Source of the DNA: Pleurocapsales cyanobacterium LEGE 06147
Lineage (GTDB): Bacteria > Cyanobacteriota > Cyanobacteriia > Cyanobacteriales > Xenococcaceae
Length of the DNA stretch: 64,000 nucleotides
Assembly (NCBI GenBank): GCA_015207585.1
Contig: JADEWQ010000003.1
Location: 58,614-122,613 of the forward strand
Reading direction: 5' to 3'
Under the pieces are notes generated by a model. It was not told where the DNA came from and ran no database searches. It saw nothing but the letters and a program-made list of their open reading frames with translations. Of the stretch, positions 45,964-55,123 are shown piece by piece. The translations under genes were made by a program, and so were the position numbers. Numbering within the stretch: the stretch's first letter is position 1; each line of letters begins with the position of its first letter.

Positions 45964-46142
45964 AGTTCGAGTATTTTCTCTCTGATTATTTCTTTGTGCT
46001 CTTTCTTAGCGTACTTTGTTGGCGTGCTTTGCAACGGACTTCAATGGGACAAACTAGTTCGCCTCTCAGTCTTGCCTTTGCATGAGGCTAAATTATCTTT
46101 CTCAAATCGCTTTAGCATGAGACAGTTTTAGCCAAAGACTAC

Positions 46143-46565
46143 TTATTCTTTTTGAGAAGGTGAAATAATTGGTTGTTCTCCCGATTGAAGATGGCGAAAC
46201 GACGATTGGGGTAACTCCGATAGAGTATTCGTTAACACGATCATCATTTTTTGCAAGCTTTCTAGGTTTTTAAGTAAAATTTCCCTGCTTTGTTCAACTT
46301 GCTCCAGATGAAGTTGCTGTAGTTCTGCGTAGGCTTCCTTACCAATCAATTCGCTGCCAATTTCGTTTTCTACTTCGCCTTCTAATATATTGATCCGAGT
46401 GCGCAGGCGGTATCCTGGTGGTGGTTCCTCTGAGTCCAAAGATTGACTGTCAGAAGAAACCCAAGTAGTAATTTTTAATTCCATCGATTCGCTCATAGCC
46501 AGAGTAAGAGCATCGAGAATTTCTCCGGCTTCGATCTTTTCTCTGAATTCTTCAATTATGGTCAT
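46143..46565 (-). CDS. Unknown 140-residue protein, paralogue of the gene at 45139
   Basis: A compact protein aligned over its full length with the N-terminal half of its downstream neighbour: EFREKIEAGEILDALTLAMSESMELKITTWVSS, YRLRTRINILEGEVENEIG, then QSREILLKNLESLQKMMIVL. It lacks the acidic tail and the repeat insertion, so it probably shows the ancestral form of the domain. Predicted helical, cytoplasmic, no recognised family. The gap to the paralogue is 179 bp. Confidence 0.75.
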   Translation of the reverse strand: MTIIEEFREKIEAGEILDALTLAMSESMELKITTWVSSDSQSLDSEEPPPGYRLRTRINILEGEVENEIGSELIGKEAYAELQQLHLEQVEQSREILLKNLESLQKMMIVLTNTLSELPQSSFRHLQSGEQPIISPSQKE

Positions 46566-46691
46566 AGTTGTTAATGCTCACAAATTAATAATTGAGGATG
46601 AGGGTAGCATTATCTGCCGAGTTAGTTATCTTGAAAACTTCCTTCCTAACAAAGACAAGCTTTAAGTTTCTTCTTGCCAAAAAAGGGTAGA

Positions 46692-47288
46692 TTACTTTCC
46701 CCAGAAATCTGTGACATTGTAGCCTAAATCGCTCAACATCTGAGACAAAAGAGGTAAACTAAGACCGATGACGTTACTATGACAGCCTTCAATTTTTTCG
46801 ACAAATAATCCCCCTTTGCCTTCTAAAGCAAAGCTCCCAGCACACTTGAGCGGTTCACCACTGGCAACATAATCAGCAATAGTGCGATCGCTAATTTGGG
46901 CAAAATAAACTTTAGTGATGCCGCAACGGATTAGAGTTTTTTGTTGCCTTAAATCGAGTAAAGCATGACCCGTATATAGAATTCCCTGTTGTCCTCGCAT
47001 TTTTTGCCAACGGGCGATCGCTTCTCGGGCAGATTCTGGTTTACCGTGTATTTCTCCTGCTACTTCCAGAACGGAATCACAGCCTAAAATTAAAGCATCG
47101 CTAAACTGACTGGCAACGGTTTCTGCTTTACATTTTGCTAGAGTTTGTACTAATTCAACCGAATCCTCCTCTTGGATTTGGGATTCGACGAAATTACTTT
47201 GACAGACAAGAGGTTCGATGCCTGCTATTTGCAGGAGTCTGCGACGGGCAGGGGAGGCTGAAGCCAAAACAAAAGTAGGTAAGTTCAC
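46692..47288 (-). CDS. maf: Maf family nucleotide pyrophosphatase
   Basis: A 198-residue protein: [19 protein letters not shown] at the N-terminus, [20 protein letters not shown] with the catalytic Asp, [12 protein letters not shown], and [28 protein letters not shown]. These are the standard Maf motifs. Members hydrolyse canonical or modified nucleoside triphosphates such as dTTP and UTP, and are linked to septum arrest in Bacillus. It follows the PsbP gene with only 14 bp between. Confidence 0.96.
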   Translation of the reverse strand: MNLPTFVLASASPARRRLLQIAGIEPLVCQSNFVESQIQEEDSVELVQTLAKCKAETVASQFSDALILGCDSVLEVAGEIHGKPESAREAIARWQKMRGQQGILYTGHALLDLRQQKTLIRCGITKVYFAQISDRTIADYVASGEPLKCAGSFALEGKGGLFVEKIEGCHSNVIGLSLPLLSQMLSDLGYNVTDFWGK

Positions 47289-47302
47289 ATTTCTAATTGT
47301 AG

Positions 47303-47854
47303 TTAACGGACAGAAAAGGAATTAGCAGCTACTTCAAATACGTCTTTAACTTTTTTCCAACGACTTTCAGTGGTAGACAGATTAAAGGTAAAAAGTTTGC
47401 CGCGACTGACAGCAACACTGGCAAGATTATGCCTTGGTCGATCGTTAGGTAAATTTACTGCATATTCGAGAATATAATAGGTTTTTCCGTTATTTTCACG
47501 AGATTCGGCTCGAAGAAATTCTGCTCGGCGATCGAGTTCGGGGTTATTATTTATATTTTGGAAGAAACGATATCCTACTTCTGTAGGAGTTCCCAAGTCT
47601 TCTAGACTCTTATCAGCGGGAACATCACTGACAATCACACTCAAATTTTCCGTGCGTTCTACTAGATCTCGCAAGACTACATCTACTCCAGCCGAGGCAT
47701 TTTTTACATCGACGGGAATCCAACCATTAGGATAAAGAAATTCATATCCTTGGGCTGGGTTAACATAGCTTTGCATTGCCCCAACTCCGAAAGAGCAACT
47801 AGATAAAGCGAGGCTCACAATGAGTAGCAAAGCAACAGCAAGTGACTTCAACAT
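47303..47854 (-). CDS. PsbP-family lipoprotein (CyanoP-like)
   Basis: A 183-residue protein with a lipoprotein signal ([15 protein letters not shown], lipid-attachment Cys near residue 20). The PsbP domain begins [24 protein letters not shown] and continues with [23 protein letters not shown] and [18 protein letters not shown]. CyanoP is a lumenal lipoprotein associated with photosystem II assembly. It lies just upstream of maf on the same strand and 58 bp downstream of the next gene. Confidence 0.93.
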   Translation of the reverse strand: MLKSLAVALLLIVSLALSSCSFGVGAMQSYVNPAQGYEFLYPNGWIPVDVKNASAGVDVVLRDLVERTENLSVIVSDVPADKSLEDLGTPTEVGYRFFQNINNNPELDRRAEFLRAESRENNGKTYYILEYAVNLPNDRPRHNLASVAVSRGKLFTFNLSTTESRWKKVKDVFEVAANSFSVR

Positions 47855-47912
47855 TTTTCCCCAATCTTATATTTCAGCTGTTTTATTGTCCCATTTTTTC
47901 TTGGCGATTATT

Positions 47913-48500
47913 TTAGGAGGAATTACTCACTTTTGAGCTAGAATCTTCTCCAGCTACTTCATAAACGTCGATTCGCAGTCGCATCTCAGTTTGATAGGCA
48001 TTTTCCCCCCAAAATTGAGCGATCGCATTGGTAGGCTCGGCTGAGATTTCTAATCTCTTACCGGGGATGCAGCTATAATTGCGAAGGCGATCGCCACAGC
48101 GTACTGCCATATCTCCCGATAATAAAGTTACAACAATCTTGGTTGCAGGAGGACGAATGTTGACAGAGAATCTCGCTCCTCCAGGCAAGAGGGTAAGAAC
48201 ATAAGTCTTTAAAGGTTGCACGGAAGAAGCTTTAGTAGGGCGGTGCACGCTTTTACTGTCATCAGTTTTTATTTCCGATGAATCCGAGATAGTTAGCTCG
48301 TTGCTCGTTGATGTATCTGTCTGAGACAGTAAAACAATACCAATCGAGTTGCCCGAATTAGTTGCTCTTAAAGGGAATTCATTAGTTAAAGGCAAACTAT
48401 TAACCTTAATCTGAGTAACTAACCAAAGTAAAAATGCTAATCCAAGACTCAAAAGTAAATTTAGGATCGATTTCTTCCTTGTCTTTCGTAGCCAAGCCAT
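47913..48500 (-). CDS. Unknown exported or membrane-anchored protein
   Basis: A 195-residue protein with a basic start (MAWLRKTRKK) and one hydrophobic segment (ILNLLLSLGLAFLLWLVT), then a polar region and a beta-rich C-terminal part (YVLTLLPGGARFSVNIRPPATKIVVTLL, RCGDRLRNYSCIPGKRLEI) containing two cysteines that could form a disulfide in the periplasm. No family is recognised. It is 58 bp upstream of the PsbP gene on the same strand, so co-expression is possible. Confidence 0.7.
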   Translation of the reverse strand: MAWLRKTRKKSILNLLLSLGLAFLLWLVTQIKVNSLPLTNEFPLRATNSGNSIGIVLLSQTDTSTSNELTISDSSEIKTDDSKSVHRPTKASSVQPLKTYVLTLLPGGARFSVNIRPPATKIVVTLLSGDMAVRCGDRLRNYSCIPGKRLEISAEPTNAIAQFWGENAYQTEMRLRIDVYEVAGEDSSSKVSNSS

Positions 48501-48554
48501 TAAAACTCATACAAGAGGATTATTATCAAAATAGCTTTAAATATTAGCTAACAG

Positions 48555-49820
48555 CTAAGAGCTTTCAATTTGAGCCAATGTTCGATTTAAGCGAGGAAGA
48601 TAGCGAGCAAACAGAAAAGAGCCTATAAGACAAAAGATTCCTTCAATTGCCAACGTATTTGTAGCACCGATGTGAATTGCCAAAGCACCAGCAAATAGGT
48701 TACCAAAAGGAACCATGCTCTCGGAAGCTACTGCATGCAAACTCATCACTCGTCCGCGCTTATCGCTTTCTAAAATTGTTTGTAAAACTGTGTTGCTAGC
48801 AGCGTTTTGTACCATCAAACAAAAGCCAACTACCAACACCATTAATAAAGAAAGCCACAAGACGCGCGAGAGAGAAAATCCGATTAAGGCAATTCCTAAA
48901 ATTGCTGGAGATATAGCCAGCAGCTTGGCGAATCCTTTTACTTTTTGATGGGAACTGAGATAAACCCCACCTATGAGAGCACCTATTCCCGAAGTAGTCA
49001 TCAGAAAGCCAAACACATCCGAATCTCCTCCAAGAACTTCGCTAGCAAGAATCGGTCCGAGAGCAATAAAAGGAGTACCCATAAAATAAACTAGGGCTAG
49101 CAATAGCAAAATCGAGCGGATAGGTAAGGAGTTAAAGCTGTAATTCAAGCCCTCTTTCAACTGTCCCCAAGCAGAATGAGCAACTGAAGTTCTTCTCTGA
49201 CAGGAAGTAATATTCATTGCAAATAAGGCAGCGATAACTGCCACATAGCTGATGCTATCGATAAAAAAACACCAACTTGCTCCGATAGTTGTAATGATAA
49301 TACCGGCAATAGCTGGTCCGATCAATCTCGCTCCGCTAGCTAGAGAGGAAGTAAGAGCGATCGCATTACCCAAATCTTCTTCTTTATCGACCATGTCAGG
49401 AACAAAAGCCTGACGAGTAGGTACTTCCACAGAAGCAATCAAACCGAGCGTGACGCTGAGCAAGAGTAAATACCATATATTAACTATACCCGTTAGAACC
49501 AGGATGGCTAAGACTGCGGAGCGAAGGGCAGTCAGTATTTGAGTAATAATCAAAAGCCGATAGCGATTGGAGCGATCGATAAAAACTCCGGCAAAAGGAG
49601 AAATCAGAAAAATAGGAATTTCGCTGATAAACCCCAGAATCCCAAGAGACAAAGCAGACTGAGTCAACTCATAAGCCAACCAAATCGTCGCTACTTGCGC
49701 CATCCAAGTGCCGATGAGCGATACACCTTGTCCGATAAAAAAAAGGCGAAAATTTCTCGACTGGAGCGATCGCAGGGTTACTTTTAGTTTTCTAATTGTA
49801 ACGATGCCTATCTCATTCAT
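48555..49820 (-). CDS. MFS transporter (EntS/DUF894-like exporter)
   Basis: A 421-residue protein with about 12 membrane helices. LRSLQSRNFRLFFIGQGVSLIGTWMAQVATIWLAYELT is the usual opening of the EntS-like MFS exporter group, and GVFIDRSNRYRLLIITQ is the loop 2-3 motif. The second half starts after a loop near residue 210 and includes MTTSGIGALIGGVYLSSHQKV. Members export siderophores or drugs, but the substrate here is unknown. The gene starts 112 bp from a divergent DUF3177 gene. Confidence 0.9.
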   Translation of the reverse strand: MNEIGIVTIRKLKVTLRSLQSRNFRLFFIGQGVSLIGTWMAQVATIWLAYELTQSALSLGILGFISEIPIFLISPFAGVFIDRSNRYRLLIITQILTALRSAVLAILVLTGIVNIWYLLLLSVTLGLIASVEVPTRQAFVPDMVDKEEDLGNAIALTSSLASGARLIGPAIAGIIITTIGASWCFFIDSISYVAVIAALFAMNITSCQRRTSVAHSAWGQLKEGLNYSFNSLPIRSILLLLALVYFMGTPFIALGPILASEVLGGDSDVFGFLMTTSGIGALIGGVYLSSHQKVKGFAKLLAISPAILGIALIGFSLSRVLWLSLLMVLVVGFCLMVQNAASNTVLQTILESDKRGRVMSLHAVASESMVPFGNLFAGALAIHIGATNTLAIEGIFCLIGSFLFARYLPRLNRTLAQIESS

Positions 49821-49932
49821 TATTTAACTTATTCCTCATTCCCTTATGCTCAGCAACTACTGTTTTCAAGATAGATGCGGTTTAGAATAATTTAGGGTTA
49901 TTAGAGTTATTCTGTAACAAACAAGGACGGGA

Positions 49933-50526
49933 ATGAACGAAATTTGGTTTCGACCGCTGGTATGGGCAGACTATCGCCTAGCAGCATTATTTTTAGTAGG
50001 TATGCCTTTAGTGTTACTAGTTTGGGCTGTTGCGCGCAGAAAAGAAGCGATTCAAAAATTATTAATTATTTACTGGCGAGTTGCTAGTTTGTTAATGATT
50101 ACAGTTTATCTAATGATTCCAGGTTGGAGAATTAGTTTTATTACTGCGATCGCCGGTCGAATTTTAATTCCTATTGCTCTTTGGTTTTGGGTCGATCTAA
50201 ACGAAGAAATTAAGGATTTGCCAAAAAGTTCCCTCAAGCTAGTGTTTACTTCTTGGCGTTGGGCAACAACTATTTACTGTATTATTGGTGTAGCTGCCAC
50301 TATTCCTTTTATTTCTTGTGCCTTTTCTGAAATTACTCTGGCAACATCTTCTTGTCAGGTTTGGTTGGAAGCTCCTCAACTGTATCGACAAAACTTTCAT
50401 CCAGATCCTGGTAATGAAGGCTTTTTAGGATTTTTAGGAATGGTTGGACTCACTATTTATGTACTTTACCTGGCTTACTTTGTACTAGTTCGACTAGGCA
50501 AACAGGGACGTTCTGCTTTACAGTAA
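49933..50526 (+). CDS. DUF3177 family membrane protein
   Basis: A 197-residue protein with about five membrane helices. It opens MNEIWFRPLVWADYRLAALF, with later LWFWVDLNEEIKD and a C-terminal helix before VRLGKQGRSALQ. These are features of the cyanobacterial DUF3177 family. The function is unknown. It is divergent from the MFS exporter. Confidence 0.85.
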   Translation: MNEIWFRPLVWADYRLAALFLVGMPLVLLVWAVARRKEAIQKLLIIYWRVASLLMITVYLMIPGWRISFITAIAGRILIPIALWFWVDLNEEIKDLPKSSLKLVFTSWRWATTIYCIIGVAATIPFISCAFSEITLATSSCQVWLEAPQLYRQNFHPDPGNEGFLGFLGMVGLTIYVLYLAYFVLVRLGKQGRSALQ

Positions 50527-50668
50527 TAAATTACTAATGGATAATTGATAATTATTCATTCAAGGTTTAAAGCCTCTCCCTAACGAGAGAAACAAAAAAA
50601 TAATTTTCCGTTCTTTCAATCCTTTTCCTTTTAAGGAGAGATAATTATCAATTCTTGAAAGAAACGAG

Positions 50669-50968
50669 ATGTCTCAATCGATCGCTCATCGTTTGGAACA
50701 GTATACTAGCCAACGTAAACAAGAAGTTTTAATCGTGACGGTGGAAATTTCGGGAGAAGCAGACACGGTTTTGATTTATAACGGTTTTTCTAGCTCTCTG
50801 ATGCGTTCTACTAGTTACGATCCAGATGTACCAGTTATTCCACCAGGAGCAAATATCATCGCTATCGATCGCCTGACTAGTCCTTACAATCCAGCGCAAC
50901 CGAATTACATACAACAAGGACTAACTTGGGAACAAATGGAATCTCTACTATTAGCAATGGGTATTTAA
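50669..50968 (+). CDS. Small conserved cyanobacterial protein of unknown function
   Basis: A 99-residue soluble protein. It contains HRLEQYTSQRKQEVLIVTVEISGEADTVLIYNGFSSSLMRST and VPVIPPGANIIAIDRLTSPYNP, and ends with LTWEQMESLLLAMGI. The conserved look (beta strands, then a short helix) suggests a cyanobacterial and plant family without assigned function; I cannot name it with certainty. An AAGGAG-like ribosome site lies some distance upstream. It is convergent with the rhodanese-like gene, 9 bp away. Confidence 0.7.
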   Translation: MSQSIAHRLEQYTSQRKQEVLIVTVEISGEADTVLIYNGFSSSLMRSTSYDPDVPVIPPGANIIAIDRLTSPYNPAQPNYIQQGLTWEQMESLLLAMGI

Positions 50969-50977
50969 ACTCTCTAA

Positions 50978-51355
50978 TTAGGCTACGATTGCAGAATTAC
51001 CATCAATTGGATATCCAACTGCCTTCCAAGCTGCCAAACCACCAATTAGTTCAGAAACGTTTTGATATCCAGCCGCACGGAGTCGAATTGCTGCTTCGGC
51101 GGTTTCTTCGTTAGTAGAACCATAAATATAGAGATCGCGAGTTAATTTGAGACTGCTTAAAGCACGCTCGACTAATTCTTCCAAGGGCATAGAAATCGCC
51201 CCCATTATATGACTATTATTGAAGGCTTTTCTGTCTCTAATATCAATAATCGTGAGAGCTGGTTTACCCCAGTCAAGACGCTCTTTGAGATCGAAAACGC
51301 GAGATTTGGGCTTAAGAGGTGAGGGAATAGGAATTAACAAAAAAGAATTGTTCAT
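50978..51355 (-). CDS. Rhodanese-like protein lacking the catalytic cysteine
   Basis: A 125-residue single rhodanese domain: LTIIDIRDRKAFNNSHIMGAISMPLEEL and AAIRLRAAGYQNVSELIGGLAAWKAVGYPI are standard. The active-site loop, normally CxxGxR, reads YIYGSTNEETA, so the cysteine is replaced by Gly. It should not transfer sulfur and probably acts as a binding or regulatory module. The N-terminus has a proline-rich segment (LIPIPSPLKPKSRV). The frame is intact, so loss of catalysis and not gene decay is likely. Confidence 0.88.
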   Translation of the reverse strand: MNNSFLLIPIPSPLKPKSRVFDLKERLDWGKPALTIIDIRDRKAFNNSHIMGAISMPLEELVERALSSLKLTRDLYIYGSTNEETAEAAIRLRAAGYQNVSELIGGLAAWKAVGYPIDGNSAIVA

Positions 51356-51644
51356 TGTTGGTTGTTGGGGGATGATTTAATCGCTATTTTTTGAGTGTAA
51401 CAACAATTTTAAATTAGGTTAATTTTTTTTAAACAAATATTGACTTTAATCCCAATTAATAAAATGGCTTTCTAGAATCGGCTATCAATAAATGTCGGAC
51501 ACTTTCAAAGCGTTTTAGCCGAATCTTGTCACCTTTGTGTCACATAATTTTTTTAATCTATTCAATCGACCGATTCAGGAGAAATTATTGGGTCGAGTGA
51601 GCTTGATTTTAAAAACTTACTGTAGTTTCTGTACTTTATAAGTA

Positions 51645-52371
51645 ATGACTGCTGAAGAACGAAGACTAAAAGAAAACCGCGAGCATACTGCTTACTGGCG
51701 CAGGTGGGGTCCTTATTTGAGCGAGCGTCAGTGGGGAACCGTACGGGAAGATTATAGTCCGGATGGTTCTGCTTGGGATTATTTTCCTCACGATGGTGCG
51801 CGATCGCGAGCCTATCGGTGGGGTGAAGATGGCATTGCTGGAATCTCTGACAATCATCAGCGGTTGTGTTTGGCGATCGCTTTGTGGAACGAACGAGACC
51901 CCATCCTCAAAGAACGCTTATTTGGCTTGACGGGACCTCAAGGAAATCATGGCGAGGATGTCAAAGAATATTACTGTTAAAAATAATTCTCCCTATGTCA
52001 AGGATGGAATAGAAAATTACATTATTCATGGCAAAACGGAAGCAGTCAATCCCGAACAACGAGGAACCAAAGTTGCCGCCCATTACGGTCTAACCCTGGA
52101 GGCAGGGGAAACTCAGGTTATCTGGTTGCGCTTGAGCGATGCGTCTCCTGAAATCTCTCGCCGACTGACTCGGATTTTTTTCAGGAATGGGGATAACCAT
52201 CGCCCGGTTCATGGCGACAATTCCCTCTTTCAATCCCATCCTCACTGGAAAGATTTGCTTCTTTTTTACGAATACTTTAATGGTGATAATGGTGCTGGTT
52301 TGGGTGCCAATCACCAGACGGGTTGGACGGGATTGGTAACAACGCTCATTCACGATGGCGCGAGCGATTAA
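51645..52371 (+). pseudogene. Deleted and frameshifted glucosidase (MGH1/GH63-like) relic
   Basis: Two overlapping frames together hold three separate pieces of one large enzyme, usually near 900 residues. Frame 1 (51645-51980) has the N-terminus: [33 protein letters not shown] up to [12 protein letters not shown]. Frame 2 (from about 51949) continues with a middle piece, [23 protein letters not shown], and jumps to the C-terminus, [34 protein letters not shown]. The catalytic center is gone. The deletions are clean and the remaining codons are little mutated, so decay may be recent. Identification rests on the motif order. Confidence 0.85.
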
Positions 52372-52390
52372 TCACTTTCTTAAAAATATC

Positions 52391-52420
52391 TACAAGGGCG
52401 CATCGCGATGTGCCCCTACA
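52391..52420. repeat. Imperfect palindromic repeat
   Basis: TACAAGGGCGCATC (52391-52404) and GATGTGCCCCTACA (52407-52420) are complementary at 10 of 14 positions. This resembles a common cyanobacterial GTAGGGGCAC-type intergenic palindrome. It lies between the glucosidase relic and the SMP-30 gene. Confidence 0.6.
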
Positions 52421-52432
52421 AACGAAAATAAA

Positions 52433-53311
52433 ATGAATGCAAATTCTTATCAACTCCAAAATGTACTGAACGCCCGTGCCAGACTGGGCGAATGTCCCCT
52501 GTGGGATGCCGAACGCAAACTTCTCTACTGGGTCGATATTTACAACTATCGGGTACATCAGTTCGACCCGTCTGCGGGAAGCGATCGCTTTTTTGATGTA
52601 GGCGATGCTGTCGGCTCGATTGCTTTGGCAGGAAGCGATCGCCTCCTCCTCGCGCTGCGCGAGCGCCTGGCTTTTTTAAATCTCCAAACCGAAGAAGTTA
52701 CTTTCCTTATGTCAGTAGAAGCCGACAAACCGGACAATCGCTTAAACGATGGCAAGTGCGATCGCCAGGGTCGTTTTTGGTTTGGTTCGATGAGTGAAGC
52801 AGAACCCCAAGCTAATTTATATCGCTACGACCCTGATGGCTCTCTTCACGTAATGGAAATGGGACTGACTATCTCTAACGGGATGGGTTGGAGTCCTGAC
52901 GAGAAAACCTTTTATCTGACCGATTCCCCAACCCAGAAGATTTATGCCTATGACTTCGATGTTGAGACTGGTCAAATTAATAACCGTCGGGTGTTTGTCG
53001 ATCTCAGCGGTGAACCTTTCGTACCCGATGGACTGGCGATCGACTCGGAGGGATATCTTTGGTCGGCTATGTGGGATGGTTGGTGCTTGATTCGGTTTGA
53101 CCCAGAAGGTCAAGAAGTGCTGCGAGTTCAAATGCCCGTTCAACGTCCCACCTGCTGTACCTTTGGCGGCGAACAGCTAAACGATCTATACATTACCACT
53201 GCATCTGTCGGACTGAGCCAAAAGGAAATCCAGAAAAGCTTTTACTCTGGCGATCTTTTTTGCCTCAAAACCGATGTTCGCGGAATGTCTGCCGTTTCTT
53301 ATCAAGGCTAA
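52433..53311 (+). CDS. SMP-30/gluconolactonase family protein
   Basis: A 292-residue six-bladed beta-propeller from the ATG at 52433. The family motifs are ARLGECPLWDAERKLLYWVDI (metal-ligand Glu), NRLNDGKCDRQGRFWFGSM, GLTISNGMGWSPDEKTFYLTDS and PDGLAIDSEGYLWSAMWDG, with C-terminal RPTCCTFGGEQLNDLYITTA. It likely hydrolyses a sugar lactone. The frame is open 78 bp further upstream, but that part lies in a palindromic repeat, so the internal ATG is preferred. The glucosidase relic next door suggests a former carbohydrate-use pair. Confidence 0.92.
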   Translation: MNANSYQLQNVLNARARLGECPLWDAERKLLYWVDIYNYRVHQFDPSAGSDRFFDVGDAVGSIALAGSDRLLLALRERLAFLNLQTEEVTFLMSVEADKPDNRLNDGKCDRQGRFWFGSMSEAEPQANLYRYDPDGSLHVMEMGLTISNGMGWSPDEKTFYLTDSPTQKIYAYDFDVETGQINNRRVFVDLSGEPFVPDGLAIDSEGYLWSAMWDGWCLIRFDPEGQEVLRVQMPVQRPTCCTFGGEQLNDLYITTASVGLSQKEIQKSFYSGDLFCLKTDVRGMSAVSYQG

Positions 53312-53656
53312 GAGAATACGGTTTGGTTAAGAGGAAAAGGTAAAAAGCTTGTATCAATTTCAAAATATAATAAACTTTACTCTCTTGACATCGCCAAAAT
53401 AACAACAAAACTCAAAAAAAATTAGCAAAAACTACAAATAAAAGACATATCTTTTTCTAAATGCTTTACGTTGCCAGAAATTATAAATATTTAGTAAGGA
53501 CTGACCCTTAATCTGAATCGTTGATATCCTATGTACTGACGATCGCCTCAGAGCTGCATCATGGACGAGCTACTGCATAACACTACAAAAGTCAAACATA
53601 TGTAGTAAATGAGAAGGGTGCAAGCCAAACAGCTCATGAAAGGATGTGATAGGGTG
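53312..53656. other. AT-rich intergenic region
   Basis: I see no gene, clear promoter or hairpin here beyond AT-rich sequence; the next small gene starts at 53657. Confidence 0.5.
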
Positions 53657-53884
53657 ATGAAGACGCGGTGGAAAAAAACATTAATCGAAATAACCGTTTG
53701 GGTTATAGCAGAGATCCTCCTCAATCTTTTAGGACTCGATAATTTGGCAGATTATAGCGAATTTATCTTCAAGTATGAGGTCACGACTATTAACCATATT
53801 CTTGAACCTACTATCGCAACAACAGCCAAGAGTTCCTTCAAACGTTACTTCGTCGTTTCCTTAACTGAAACAATAAATATATAA
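53657..53884 (+). CDS. Small conserved cyanobacterial protein of unknown function
   Basis: A 75-residue protein from the ATG at 53657. The N-terminal half, KTRWKKTLIEITVWVIAEILLNLLGLDNLADYSEFIF, resembles short cyanobacterial proteins with one hydrophobic helix followed by a G-DNLADYSEFIF signature. The C-terminal half is not conserved in my memory of the family. The frame opens 48 bp earlier, but no good ribosome site supports that start. Function unknown. Confidence 0.55.
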   Translation: MKTRWKKTLIEITVWVIAEILLNLLGLDNLADYSEFIFKYEVTTINHILEPTIATTAKSSFKRYFVVSLTETINI

Positions 53885-53939
53885 AATTCTCATAATCTCC
53901 TCATCATTTCTTTTATTTTTGTCAACTATCGTCAGCTAT

Positions 53940-54354
53940 ATATCCTGGTTTAAAAAAATCTACTAGAGTCGCTCGGGATCTTGACCCAGAACCATCTCGC
54001 TTTAAAGGTAGCGATCGCCGTCCCGTAGAGTGTGTCAGTTGGTATGATGCGATCGAGTTCTGGCAAAGCCTATCGACTTCTCCTAATACTTTTGGTCCTA
54101 ATACTTTTGGTTTGTACGACATGCACGGCAATGTGTTCGAGTGGTGTGCAGACACTTGACATGACAACTATGAAGGAGCACCGACCGATGGCAGTGCCTG
54201 GATAGCTAATGGCGATCGCGATCGTTCTCCTCTATGCAGGGGTTCTTGGGCAGCTTATCCGGAGGTTTGCCGTTCGGTTTACCACTACGACGGCATCAGG
54301 GAGCATGACGTTCTCAGTGTTATCGGTTTTCGGATAGTCTGTGATGACAAGTAA
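53940..54354 (+). pseudogene. Decayed formylglycine-generating-enzyme (SUMF1) family gene
   Basis: One frame reads DLDPEPSRFKGSDRRPVECVSWYDAIEFW, jumps over a deletion of the central domain, and resumes NTFGLYDMHGNVFEWCADT. A TGA then replaces the usual Trp codon before HDNYEGAPTDGSAW. The frame continues through LCRGSWAAYPEVCRSVYHYDG to VIGFRIVCDDK and stops at 54354. Full family members are about 250-300 residues. The second cysteine of the usual CRSACR pair is lost. A five-codon unit near PNTFGPNTFG is duplicated. There is no usable start codon. Confidence 0.85.
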
Positions 54355-54488
54355 ATTTGGAAACATGCCGTACTGGCTTATTTCCAACAAAATCCTTGTT
54401 TTTTTCCTCATCAAATAGATTAAAGTCGAGATAAGTAGGAAAGAATATTTATCCTTTCCCATCTCTCTCCGGCAAGGAGGTAGTAACT

Positions 54489-55064
54489 ATGAAAATTTCA
54501 GCCCCGCTTCTTAAATTTCTCGGTACTGGTTTGATTAGCTGTACCCTTTTATTGGGTTACTATCCCATGACAGCAGCTATGCCATTAGCCCAACAAAGAT
54601 CTTTTTTTCGCAAATCTCCTCGTCTGCTAAATGCAACTACTACTTTCAGTAGTGTGAGGGCATGGGGCGCAACTTACTATTTCACCATTCAATTGCCTCA
54701 CGATGCTGGAGATTCTCTTGGCAAAATTGCCATCGCTCAACGTCAGGCACCAGATGAGATCTCTTTTTATTTGGATAGAACAGTTGCTTTTGAAGGAACT
54801 CATCGGCGCAAAGGAGAAACACTAAACATCGAGTCAGTCACTCAAGACGAGCAAACAGGGACGATCGCCGTAACTTTTGTGCCTCCCATTCCTGCTGGAA
54901 CTACTTTGACCGTTGGTTTGAGACCAAAACGCAATCCTGATTATAGCGGGGTTTATTTATTTGGCGTTACTACTGTTCCGGCAGGGAAAAATCCTCATAG
55001 TTTATATCTTGGTGTCGGACGTCTCACTTTTTATCGAGGAAGTGGCGATTTGTTTAACCGCTAA
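54489..55064 (+). CDS. DUF2808 family exported protein
   Basis: A 191-residue protein with a signal peptide (about residues 8-36). The DUF2808 domain contains AWGATYYFTIQLPHDAGDSLGKIAIAQRQAPDEI, TVAFEGTHRRKGE and FVPPIPAGTTLTVGLRPKRNP, ending near GVYLFGVTTVPAG. This is a beta-sandwich family common in cyanobacteria, function unknown, probably periplasmic. A strong AAGGAGG ribosome site sits 8 bases before the ATG. Confidence 0.88.
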   Translation: MKISAPLLKFLGTGLISCTLLLGYYPMTAAMPLAQQRSFFRKSPRLLNATTTFSSVRAWGATYYFTIQLPHDAGDSLGKIAIAQRQAPDEISFYLDRTVAFEGTHRRKGETLNIESVTQDEQTGTIAVTFVPPIPAGTTLTVGLRPKRNPDYSGVYLFGVTTVPAGKNPHSLYLGVGRLTFYRGSGDLFNR

Positions 55065-55123
55065 AGCATAACCAAAGTAAGAAACTACTATAAACTAATT
55101 TCTAATAACCGATAACTAAAACA

